A stretch of 64,000 nucleotides of DNA from Streptomyces echinoruber (GTDB lineage: Bacteria > Actinomycetota > Actinomycetes > Streptomycetales > Streptomycetaceae), in assembly GCF_014651135.1 (NCBI RefSeq), contig NZ_BMWH01000031.1, forward strand, positions 19,406-83,405, read 5' to 3'. The translations under genes and the position numbers were made by a program. The notes beneath the pieces are model-generated. The model was not told the DNA's origin and searched no databases. It worked only from the letters and a program-made list of their open reading frames with translations. Of this stretch, positions 8,933 to 16,436 are shown piece by piece (the stretch's first letter is position 1; each line of letters starts with the position of its first letter).

Positions 8933-10276
8933 ATGACGTCGGCCACGGCGGCGGGGGCCCCCGCGGCCCCCGCCGCACCGAAGAGGCGCGGGAGCGTGAC
9001 CGGCACCCGCAGGACGGTGGCGGCGCTGTTCCTGCTGCCCGCCCTGGTGCTGCTCGGCGCGCTCGTGGTGTACCCGATCGGGTACTCGGTCGTCCGCAGT
9101 TTCTCCAACGCCTCCGGCGACGGTTTCGCCGGCTTCGACAACTACAAGGCCCTGTTCACCGACGACGGCATCCGCACCGCCCTGAAGAACAACATCATCT
9201 GGGTGGTGTTCGCGCCGGCCGTGTCCACCGCGCTCGGTCTGATCTTCGCGGTGCTGACCGAGCGGGTGCGCTGGGGGACGGCGTTCAAACTGGTCGTCTT
9301 CATGCCGATGGCGATCTCCATGCTCGCCGCCGGGATCATCTTCCGGCTGGTCTACGACCAGGACCCGGACAAGGGCGTGGCGAACGCGGTGTGGGTCGGC
9401 GTGCACGACACCTTCGCCCAGTCCTCGGCGTTCCCCAAGGCGCACCCGGGCCGCAACTCGCCCCTGCGGCCGCAAAGCGGCGGATTCGTCACCGCGGCCG
9501 CCGTCCACACCGGCCAGGCGGTCGGCCTGCCGCTCGTCGGCGTCGCCCCCGACCAGATGCCCGACAGCGCCAAGAAGGCCGCGGCCGCCAAGCCGGAACC
9601 GGGGAAGATCACCGGCACGACCTGGCAGGACTTCACCCGCGGCAAGGGCGTCGGCCGGCTCGGCGCGGTCGACCCGGGCGAGCTGGGGTACGCCGGCATG
9701 CGGATCGAGGCCGTCAAGGACGGCAAGGTCGTGGCGTCGACGACGGCCGCCGGCGACGGCACGTTCACCCTGCCCGCCCAGGCCGACGGCGCGCTGCTGC
9801 GGCTGCCGGCGAGCAACTTCAAGGAGCCGTACAACGGCCTGGACTGGCTCGGCCCGTCCCTGGTCACGCCGGCGATCATCGGCGCGTACGTGTGGATGTG
9901 GGCCGGGTTCGCGATGGTGCTGATCGCGGCCGGGCTCGCGGGCGTGCCGCGCGAGCTGCTGGAGGCGGCGCGCGTCGACGGCGCCAACGAGTGGCAGGTC
10001 TTCCGCCGGATCACGGTGCCGATGCTGGCGCCGGTCCTCGCCGTCGTCACCGTCACCCTGATGATCAACGTGCTGAAGATCTTCGACCTGGTCTTCATCA
10101 TCGCCCCGGGCTCCTCCCAGGACGACGCCAACGTCCTCGCGCTGGAGCTGTACCGCAAGGGCTTCTCCGAGGGCCAGCCCGGCATCGCCAGCGCCATCGC
10201 GGTGTTCCTGCTGCTGCTGGTGATCCCGGTGATGCTGTTCAACATGCGTCGGCTCAAGCGGGAGGTGCGGCGATGA
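8933..10276 (+). CDS. Sugar ABC transporter permease 1 with large extracytoplasmic insert
   Basis: A 447-aa MalF/UgpA-type inner-membrane permease. Membrane helices surround a conserved cytoplasmic coupling loop (ELLEAARVDGANEWQVFRRI, the EAA motif) that docks on the ATPase. Most relatives are about 300 aa. The extra length is a hydrophilic block, roughly residues 142-300, between two helices on the outer side. It contains a short beta-rich part (GMRIEAVKDGKVVASTTAAG, GTFTLP) resembling a carboxypeptidase-regulatory-like fold, comparable in position to the P2 domain of E. coli MalF. The last codons and the stop overlap the start of a mini-ORF (ATGA, 10273-10276), so downstream translation is probably coupled. 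Confidence 0.9.
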   Translation: MTSATAAGAPAAPAAPKRRGSVTGTRRTVAALFLLPALVLLGALVVYPIGYSVVRSFSNASGDGFAGFDNYKALFTDDGIRTALKNNIIWVVFAPAVSTALGLIFAVLTERVRWGTAFKLVVFMPMAISMLAAGIIFRLVYDQDPDKGVANAVWVGVHDTFAQSSAFPKAHPGRNSPLRPQSGGFVTAAAVHTGQAVGLPLVGVAPDQMPDSAKKAAAAKPEPGKITGTTWQDFTRGKGVGRLGAVDPGELGYAGMRIEAVKDGKVVASTTAAGDGTFTLPAQADGALLRLPASNFKEPYNGLDWLGPSLVTPAIIGAYVWMWAGFAMVLIAAGLAGVPRELLEAARVDGANEWQVFRRITVPMLAPVLAVVTVTLMINVLKIFDLVFIIAPGSSQDDANVLALELYRKGFSEGQPGIASAIAVFLLLLVIPVMLFNMRRLKREVRR

Positions 10277-10389
10277 CCGGCGCGAGTCGGACCGGCGGCC
10301 GGGGGTCCGGGGGTTGCCCCCCCGGACGAATGCAGCACCATGCGTCGGCTCAAGCGGGAGGTCAGGCGATGACCGGCACGAGTCGGACC
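10243..10389 (+). repeat. 51-bp direct repeat spanning the permease-gene junction
   Basis: The segment 10243-10293 (end of permease 1, its stop and the following ATG) recurs at 10339-10389 with three mismatches, at an offset of 96 bp. A third, shorter copy of its core (GGGAGGTGCGGCGATGACCG) lies at 10409-10428 and supplies the ribosome site and start of permease 2. The duplication has multiplied the coupled stop/start junction. Confidence 0.9.
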
Positions 10390-10425
10390 TGCACGGGTCG
10401 GACCGGCAGGGAGGTGCGGCGATGA
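10273..10425 (+). CDS. Mini-ORF between the permease genes (50 aa, duplication-derived)
   Basis: An open frame of 50 codons starts at the ATGA that overlaps the permease 1 stop. It ends at the TGA that overlaps the permease 2 start (ATGA, 10422-10425). Its end reads GREVRR-stop, the same as the end of permease 1, because both come from the repeated junction. The peptide is Gly/Arg/Thr/Ser-rich with no recognisable domain. A function for the peptide is unlikely. A role as a translation relay that keeps ribosomes moving from permease 1 to permease 2 is plausible, because both ends keep ATGA overlaps. An internal in-frame ATG at 10369 lies in the second copy. Whether it is translated is unknown. 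Confidence 0.45.
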   Translation: MTGASRTGGRGSGGCPPGRMQHHASAQAGGQAMTGTSRTCTGRTGREVRR

Positions 10426-11330
10426 CCGTGGAGGCCGGGACTCTCCCGAAGGTGACCAAGGCGGAGCCGGTGAAGGCGCGGCAGCCGCTCGGTTCGCGGC
10501 TGGCCGGGGCCGTCAGCGGCGGGCTGCTGCGCGTGTTCCTCATCGTCGTGGGCCTGTTCTGGCTGGTCCCGACGATCGGTCTGCTGCTGTCGTCGCTGCG
10601 CTCCCCGGAGGACATGAGCGCCAGCGGCTGGTGGACGGTGTTCAGCAAGCCCTCGCAGCTCACCTTCGACAGCTACCAGAAACTGCTGGAGAACAGCGAC
10701 ATCACCGACTCCCTGGTGAACACCGTCCTGATCACGGTGCCGGCGACCGTCCTCGTCGTGGTCGTCGGCTCGCTCGCGGGCTACGCGTTCGCGTGGATGG
10801 AGTTCCCGGGCCGCGACTGGTGGTTCCTGGGCGTGGTCGGCCTGCTGGTCGTGCCGGTGCAGGTGGCGCTCATCCCGATCGCCGAACTCTTCGGCAAGAT
10901 CGGCCTGTTCGGCACGGTCTTCGGCGTGGTGCTGTTCCACACCGGCTTCGGCCTGCCGTTCGCGGTGTTCCTGCTGCGCAACTTCTTCGCGGAGATCCCG
11001 CGCGAACTGCTGGAGGCGGCCCGCCTGGACGGCGCCGGCGAACTGCGCCTGTTCGCACGGGTGGTGCTGCCGCTGGGCGGCCCGGCCATCGCGAGCCTGG
11101 CCATCTTCCAGTTCCTGTGGGTGTGGAACGACATGCTGGTGGCGCTGGTGTTCACCAAGTCCGGCACCCAGCCGATCACGGTGGCGCTGCAGACGCAGGT
11201 CCGCCAGTTCGGCAACAACATCGACGTGCTGGCGCCCGGCGCGTTCATCTCCATGGTGATCCCGCTGGTGGTGTTCTTCGCCTTCCAGCGGCAGTTCGTC
11301 TCCGGCGTGATGGCGGGCGCGGTCAAGTAG
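10422..11330 (+). CDS. Sugar ABC transporter permease 2
   Basis: A 302-aa MalG-type permease that pairs with permease 1 to form the membrane channel. It has about six hydrophobic segments and the cytoplasmic coupling motif ELLEAARLDGAGELRLF near residue 195. ATG 10422 was selected because GGGAGG lies 7 nt upstream and the resulting N-terminus matches the family's short leader. The open frame further upstream passes through the duplicated junction. The operon ends here, with a strong hairpin 45 bp downstream. Confidence 0.92.
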   Translation: MTVEAGTLPKVTKAEPVKARQPLGSRLAGAVSGGLLRVFLIVVGLFWLVPTIGLLLSSLRSPEDMSASGWWTVFSKPSQLTFDSYQKLLENSDITDSLVNTVLITVPATVLVVVVGSLAGYAFAWMEFPGRDWWFLGVVGLLVVPVQVALIPIAELFGKIGLFGTVFGVVLFHTGFGLPFAVFLLRNFFAEIPRELLEAARLDGAGELRLFARVVLPLGGPAIASLAIFQFLWVWNDMLVALVFTKSGTQPITVALQTQVRQFGNNIDVLAPGAFISMVIPLVVFFAFQRQFVSGVMAGAVK

Positions 11331-11374
11331 CCCGCAGGACGGCGCCGTTCCGCCCGCACGACGGCGCCGTCGCA

Positions 11375-11407
11375 CAGGGGGCGGGTCCGGCACGGGCCCG
11401 CCCCCTG
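11375..11407 (+). terminator. Hairpin terminator after the sugar ABC operon
   Basis: A GC-rich stem of 14 bp (CAGGGGGCGGGTCC against GGGCCCGCCCCCTG, one G-T pair) with a short loop lies 45 bp after the permease 2 stop. There is no U tract, as is usual in Streptomyces. Confidence 0.75.
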
Positions 11408-11510
11408 CGCGTTCCCCCCGCGCTCCCTCTCCGCGCTCCCTCTCCGCGCTCCCTCTCCGCGTTCCCCCGCGCTCCCTCTCCGCGTTCCCCCACGTTCCCC
11501 CACGTTCCCG
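11408..11510 (+). repeat. Low-complexity array of CGCGCTCCCTCTC units
   Basis: Repeats of CGCGCTCCCTCTC and CGTTCCCC in degenerate tandem fill the gap between the ABC operon terminator and the first glycosyltransferase gene. No gene or clear promoter is recognisable within the array. Confidence 0.75.
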
Positions 11511-11610
11511 CCGTGTCCCCCGAATGCCGTAGTCGCCGTAACCATGTCACTCCATCGGCCGTTGCCGGGCACAACGCCCGTCACGCCCGTGCCGACCGAT
11601 GGATGTCCCC

Positions 11611-14022
11611 GTGCCCAGGTTCAGTGTCATCGTCCCCGCGTACCAGGTGCAGGCGTATCTGCCCGAGTGCCTGGACTCCGTGCTGACGCAGTCCTTCCCC
11701 GATCTGGAGCTGATCGCGGTCGACGACGCCTCGCCGGACGCGTGCGGCGAGGTCATCGACGCCTACGCCGCCCGCGACCCGCGGGTGAAACCCGTCCACC
11801 TGCCGCGCAACGCCGGCCTGGGCCCCGCCCGCAACGCGGGCCTGGCGCACGCCGGCGGCGACTACGTCGTCTTCCTCGACGGCGACGACACCCTCACCCC
11901 GGGCGCGCTGCGGGCCATCGCCGACCGGATCGAGGCGACCGGCGAGCCGGACGTCCTGGTCTACGACTACGCCCGCACGTACTGGACGGGCGAGGCCCGG
12001 CGCAACAAGGCCGCCGCCCAGCTCACCGAGGAGGGCCCGGCGCCGTTCCGCATCGAGGACCGCCCAGGCCTACTCACGCTGCTGATGGTGGCGTGGAACA
12101 AGGCGTACCGCCGTGAGTTCGTCGAGCGCGAGGGCCTCACCTTCCCGCCCGGCTACTACGAGGACACCCCGTGGACGTACCCGGCGCTGCTGACCGCGCG
12201 GTCGGTCGCGACGCTGGACCGGGTGTGCGTGCACTACCGGCAGCGCCGGCGCGGCAGCATCCTCGGCACCACCAGCGACCGGCACTTCGACGTGTTCGCG
12301 CAGTACGACCGTCTCTTCGCGTTCCTCGCCGAGCGGCCCGAACTGGCCCACTGGCGGCCGGTGCTGTTCCGCCGCATGCTCGAGCACCTGACGGTGGTCT
12401 TCACCCGCCCCGGCCGCCTGCCGCGCGCCTCCCGGGCCGCGTTCCTGCGCGCGGCCCGCGCCCACTGCCGCCGCCACCGCACCCCCGCGGCCACCGTCCC
12501 ACCGACCTCCGTCCCCCCAACCTCCGCTCCCCCGGCCGCCGTTGTCCCATCCTCCGTTCCCCCGGCCGCCGTCCCCCCGGCCTCCGGCACGGCCGATGCC
12601 GGGAGAGCCGGCGCCGGGCGGGCGACCCTGCCCGGTCCCTCGCCGCGCACCCGGCTGCGCCACGCCCTGGTCCGCCTCGGCCTGCACCGCACCTTCCGGC
12701 TGCTGGGCCTGGCCGCGGCCGTCCTGCGGCGCACCCGCGGGACGGCCGCCCGCCTGCGCGGGACCGTGCGCACCGCCCTGCTGCGCGTCCACCACCGCCT
12801 CCAGCGGTGCCTGCCGCTGCGCGCCGACTGGGCGGTGTTCACCGCGCAGGGCGGTCACGGCGGCGACCCGGCCGCGCTGGAGGCCGCGTTCCGCGAGTTC
12901 GCGCCGCACATCCGCACCGCGTGGGTCGCCCGCCCCGAGCACCGGCACACCGTGCCGCCCGGCATCCGCCGCCTCACCCCGGGCACCGCCGCGTACTTCA
13001 CCGCGCTGGCCCGCGCCGCGTACCTGGTCGACGACTCCCCTCTCGCGAACTCCCCCCTCACGCCCCGCCCGGCCAAGCGCGCGGGCCAGATCGTGCTGCA
13101 GACCCACCAGGGCACCCCGCTCGCGCACACCGGCCTGGACCTGCAGGAACGCCCGGCCGCCGCTCGCGGCACGGACTTCGCGCGGCTGCTGGACGGCGTC
13201 GACCAGTGGGACTACGCCCTGTCCGCCAACCGCCACTCCACCCTCACCCACGAGCGGGTCTACCCCGGCTCCTACGCCACGCTGGAATACGGCCGCCCGT
13301 GCACCGACGTGTTCCACACGGCGACGGCGGAGGACGTGGCCCGGCTGCGCGAGGCGCTCGGCGTCCCCCGGGAGGCGGTGGCGGTCCTGTACGCGCCCGC
13401 GCCGCGCGACCACCTGCGCACCCAGCGGCCCCTCCTCGACCTGGAGCGCGTCCTGCGCCGCCTGGGCCCGGGCTTCGTCGTCCTGGCCCGCACCGCCCAC
13501 CCGCTTCCGGCGCCCGGCGCGCCCGGCCTGATCGACGTCTCCCGCCACCCGGGTGTGGAGTCGCTGTGCCTGGCGGCGGACGTCCTGGTCACCGACTACG
13601 CGTCCCTCATGGTCGACTACGCCGTCCTCGACCGGCCGATCGTGCTGTACACCCCGGACCGCGAGGTGTTCGAGGCGACCCGCGGCAGCTACGTCGACCT
13701 GTGGTCCGACCCGCCGGGCGCGGTGGCGCACAGCGAGGACGAGCTGATCGACGTCTTCACCGCCGGGCACTGGCGCGACGCGCGCGCGGAGCGGCTGCGG
13801 GCCGCGTTCCGGGAGCGGTTCTGCCCGCACGACGACGGGCGGGTCGCGGAGCGGGTGGTCCGCCGGGTCGTGTACGGCCAGACGGACGAGGCGAGCGGGC
13901 TGCCGCCGGTCGTCCCGCTCGCCGAGCGGCGGCCCGCGCCCTCCGCGGCGGCCCGCGCGCGCTCCCCGCTCGCCACCGTGCCGCAACCCGCCGGCTTCTC
14001 GGCCGTCACCGAGAGCCACTGA
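11611..14022 (+). CDS. Two-domain GT2 glycosyltransferase / CDP-glycerol glycerophosphotransferase, paralogue 1
   Basis: About 803 aa. Residues 3-235 are a GT2 (GT-A fold) domain: VIVPAYQVQAYLPECLDSV, the metal-binding DGDDT, and the YYEDTPW base motif. An Arg/Pro-rich linker follows. The C-terminal half is TagF/TarF-like glycerophosphotransferase (QGTPLAHTG, NRHST, VTDYASLMVDYAVLDRPIVLY, RERFCPHDDGR). It probably builds wall teichoic acid-type polymer at the inner membrane face. The usual HGTPLK histidine is replaced here: the protein reads THQGTPL. I prefer GTG 11611 because both paralogues begin MPRFSI/V at this point; ATG 11599 in the same frame is an alternative, and neither has a strong ribosome site. 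It is the first of three tandem paralogues. Confidence 0.88.
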   Translation: MPRFSVIVPAYQVQAYLPECLDSVLTQSFPDLELIAVDDASPDACGEVIDAYAARDPRVKPVHLPRNAGLGPARNAGLAHAGGDYVVFLDGDDTLTPGALRAIADRIEATGEPDVLVYDYARTYWTGEARRNKAAAQLTEEGPAPFRIEDRPGLLTLLMVAWNKAYRREFVEREGLTFPPGYYEDTPWTYPALLTARSVATLDRVCVHYRQRRRGSILGTTSDRHFDVFAQYDRLFAFLAERPELAHWRPVLFRRMLEHLTVVFTRPGRLPRASRAAFLRAARAHCRRHRTPAATVPPTSVPPTSAPPAAVVPSSVPPAAVPPASGTADAGRAGAGRATLPGPSPRTRLRHALVRLGLHRTFRLLGLAAAVLRRTRGTAARLRGTVRTALLRVHHRLQRCLPLRADWAVFTAQGGHGGDPAALEAAFREFAPHIRTAWVARPEHRHTVPPGIRRLTPGTAAYFTALARAAYLVDDSPLANSPLTPRPAKRAGQIVLQTHQGTPLAHTGLDLQERPAAARGTDFARLLDGVDQWDYALSANRHSTLTHERVYPGSYATLEYGRPCTDVFHTATAEDVARLREALGVPREAVAVLYAPAPRDHLRTQRPLLDLERVLRRLGPGFVVLARTAHPLPAPGAPGLIDVSRHPGVESLCLAADVLVTDYASLMVDYAVLDRPIVLYTPDREVFEATRGSYVDLWSDPPGAVAHSEDELIDVFTAGHWRDARAERLRAAFRERFCPHDDGRVAERVVRRVVYGQTDEASGLPPVVPLAERRPAPSAAARARSPLATVPQPAGFSAVTESH

Positions 14023-14186
14023 ACGACGTTTGCTCTTCCGGGAGTTCCCATGCCCCTCCGTTCGTCACGGCCGGCGCCGTGCAGACCGTCCACCTGGCGG
14101 CCGGCCGGACGACCGGGCCGCCCGCAAACGGTTCGGCGGTCGCGCGCGTGCGGCCCGAGCAGCAGGACGACAACAGAAAGAGCAGC

Positions 14187-16430
14187 ATGCCCCGCTTCAG
14201 CATCATCGTCCCGACCCATGGGGTCGCGGGCCGGCTGTCCCAGGCGCTGGACTCGGTCCTCGCGCAGTCCTTCGGCGACTTCGAGCTGATCCCGGTGTGC
14301 GACGCGCCCGGCTCCCCGGGCGCGGACGTCGCCGCCGCGTACGCCGGGCGGGACTCCCGGGTGCTCTCCCCGGTGCACTCGCCGCCGGCGGCCGGGCTGG
14401 GCGCGGCCCGCAACGCGGGCCTGGCGCGGGCCGGCGGCGAGCACCTGCTCTTCCTCGACGGCGACGACACCCTCGCCCCGGGCGCGCTGCGGGCCATCGC
14501 CGACCGCCTGGACGAGGTGGGCGGCCCCGGGGCCGTCGACGTGCTGTACACCGAGCACGAGCGGGTGCCCTGGTGGGAGGGCAGGCCGGGCAACCCGGCC
14601 GCCCCGCTGCTGGCGCAGGCGCCCCGCGGCGCCTTCACCCCCGACGAGGTGCCGCGGCTGACGGGCGTGCCCCTTCCGGCGTGGAGCGCCGTCTACCGCC
14701 GCGCCTTCGTCGTCACGTACCGGCTGGCCTTTCCCGACGGCCACTTCACGGACCTCGGCTGGATGGGGGCGGTGACCGCGGCGGCGACGCGGCTGGCGGT
14801 GCTGCGGCAGGTCGTCGTACGGCATCTGGTGCGGCGGCAGGGCAGCCGGCTCAACACGCCGGGCCCGCACCAGCTCGACCTGCTGGACCAGGTGGAGCGG
14901 GTGCTGGTCACCGCGGCCGAGCGGGGCCTGCCGGCGGAGCGGCTGCGGCCGCTGTTCGCCGACCTGTTCGCCGTCGTGCTGAAGACGGCCGCCCGGCCCG
15001 AGCGGCTGCCCGCCGACAGCCGCCGCGCCTTCTTCCGCCGCGCGAGCCGCCTCCACCGCGGCCACCGCCCGGCCGGTTTCCGCCCGCCGGGCGGCAGCCT
15101 CGGCGTGCAGCACCGGCTGCTGGCGGCGGGCGCCTACGCGGCGTTCCGCGCGCTGCGCGGCACCAACCGCACCGCCGCGCGGGCCGCCGGGCGCCTGCCC
15201 CTCCCGCGCGGCCTGCGCACCCGCCTGCTGTACGCCCGCGAGCTGCGCCGCCCGCTGGACGAGAACCTCGCCGTGTACTGCGCCTACTGGGGCCGCGGCT
15301 ACGCCTGCAACCCGGCCGCGATCCACGCCAGGGCCCGCGAACTCGCCCCGCACATCCGGTCGGTGTTCCTCGTCGAGCCCGACCGGGCGCACACCGTGCC
15401 GGACGGCGTCGACTACGCCGTGATCGGCAGCCGCCGCTACTGGCAGGTGCTGGCCCGCGCCAAGTACCTGGTGAACAACGCCAACTTCGCCGAGGGCGTC
15501 GTCAAGCGCCCCGGCAGCGTGCACGTGCAGACGCAGCACGGCACCCCGCTGAAGAAGATGGGCGTGGACCAGTCGACGTATCCCGTGGTCGCCGCCGCGA
15601 CCGGCAGCTTCACCAAACTGCTGGGCCGGGTGGACCGGTGGGACTACAACCTGTCCTCCAACCGCCACTCCACCCAGATGTGGGAGCGGGCCTTCCCCGG
15701 TTCCTGGGAGGCGCTGGAGTACGGCTATCCCCGCAACGACGTCTTCTACACGGCGACCGCCGACGACGTGGCCCGCATCCGCGCGGAACTCGGGGTGCCC
15801 GAGGGGAAGCTGGCGGTGCTGTACGCCCCGACCCACCGCGACCACCGCACCGGGTTCGCCACCGGCGGCCTGGACCTGGAGGCGTTCTGCGAGGCGGCCG
15901 GCGACGACGTCGTGGTGCTGCTGCGCGCCCACTACTTCTACGACCGGGGCGGCGGGCGCGGCGGCGGGCGCGTCATCGACGTCACCGCGCACCCCTCGTC
16001 GGAGGAGGTGTGCCTGGCCGCGGACGCCCTGGTCACCGACTACTCGTCGATCATGTTCGACTACGCCAACCTGGACCGGCCCATCGTGGTGTACGCCGAC
16101 GACTGGGACGTCTACACCGAGACCCGCGGCGTCTACTTCGACCTGATGGCGGAGCCGCCCGGTCCCGTCGCGCGCACGCCCGGGGAACTGGCGCGGGTGT
16201 TCGCCGACGGCTCCTACCGCAGCGCCGAGTCCGCCCGGCTGCGGGCCGCCTTCCGGGAGCGGTTCTGCGAGTTCGACGACGGCCGGGCCGCCGAGCGCGT
16301 GGTGCGCCGGGTGTTCCTCGGCGAGCCGCCGGAGGCGATCCCGCCCGTGACCCCGCTCGCGGAGCGCGTCCCGGCCCCCGCCGCCGTCCCCCTCACCAGC
16401 CTCCGCACAAGCCCCCTCACAAGGAGCTGA
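14187..16430 (+). CDS. Two-domain GT2 glycosyltransferase / CDP-glycerol glycerophosphotransferase, paralogue 2
   Basis: 747 aa with the same architecture as its neighbours. The GT2 domain (about residues 3-230) keeps DGDDT, but where the paralogues have YYEDTPW it reads HFTDLGW, so the catalytic Glu-Asp pair is altered. The C-terminal TagF-like domain is the most canonical of the three: QTQHGTPLKKMG, SSNRHSTQMW, YAPTHRDH and VTDYSSIMFDYANLDRPIVVY. ATG 14187 gives the MPRFSIIVP start shared by the family, with a GAAAGAG-type site upstream. A 164-bp spacer separates it from paralogue 1. Only 6 bp separate it from paralogue 3, so 2 and 3 are co-transcribed. It likely acts on teichoic acid-like polymer using CDP-glycerol or a similar activated polyol phosphate; the exact donor is unknown. 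Confidence 0.88.
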   Translation: MPRFSIIVPTHGVAGRLSQALDSVLAQSFGDFELIPVCDAPGSPGADVAAAYAGRDSRVLSPVHSPPAAGLGAARNAGLARAGGEHLLFLDGDDTLAPGALRAIADRLDEVGGPGAVDVLYTEHERVPWWEGRPGNPAAPLLAQAPRGAFTPDEVPRLTGVPLPAWSAVYRRAFVVTYRLAFPDGHFTDLGWMGAVTAAATRLAVLRQVVVRHLVRRQGSRLNTPGPHQLDLLDQVERVLVTAAERGLPAERLRPLFADLFAVVLKTAARPERLPADSRRAFFRRASRLHRGHRPAGFRPPGGSLGVQHRLLAAGAYAAFRALRGTNRTAARAAGRLPLPRGLRTRLLYARELRRPLDENLAVYCAYWGRGYACNPAAIHARARELAPHIRSVFLVEPDRAHTVPDGVDYAVIGSRRYWQVLARAKYLVNNANFAEGVVKRPGSVHVQTQHGTPLKKMGVDQSTYPVVAAATGSFTKLLGRVDRWDYNLSSNRHSTQMWERAFPGSWEALEYGYPRNDVFYTATADDVARIRAELGVPEGKLAVLYAPTHRDHRTGFATGGLDLEAFCEAAGDDVVVLLRAHYFYDRGGGRGGGRVIDVTAHPSSEEVCLAADALVTDYSSIMFDYANLDRPIVVYADDWDVYTETRGVYFDLMAEPPGPVARTPGELARVFADGSYRSAESARLRAAFRERFCEFDDGRAAERVVRRVFLGEPPEAIPPVTPLAERVPAPAAVPLTSLRTSPLTRS

Positions 16431-16436
16431 CCCGCC

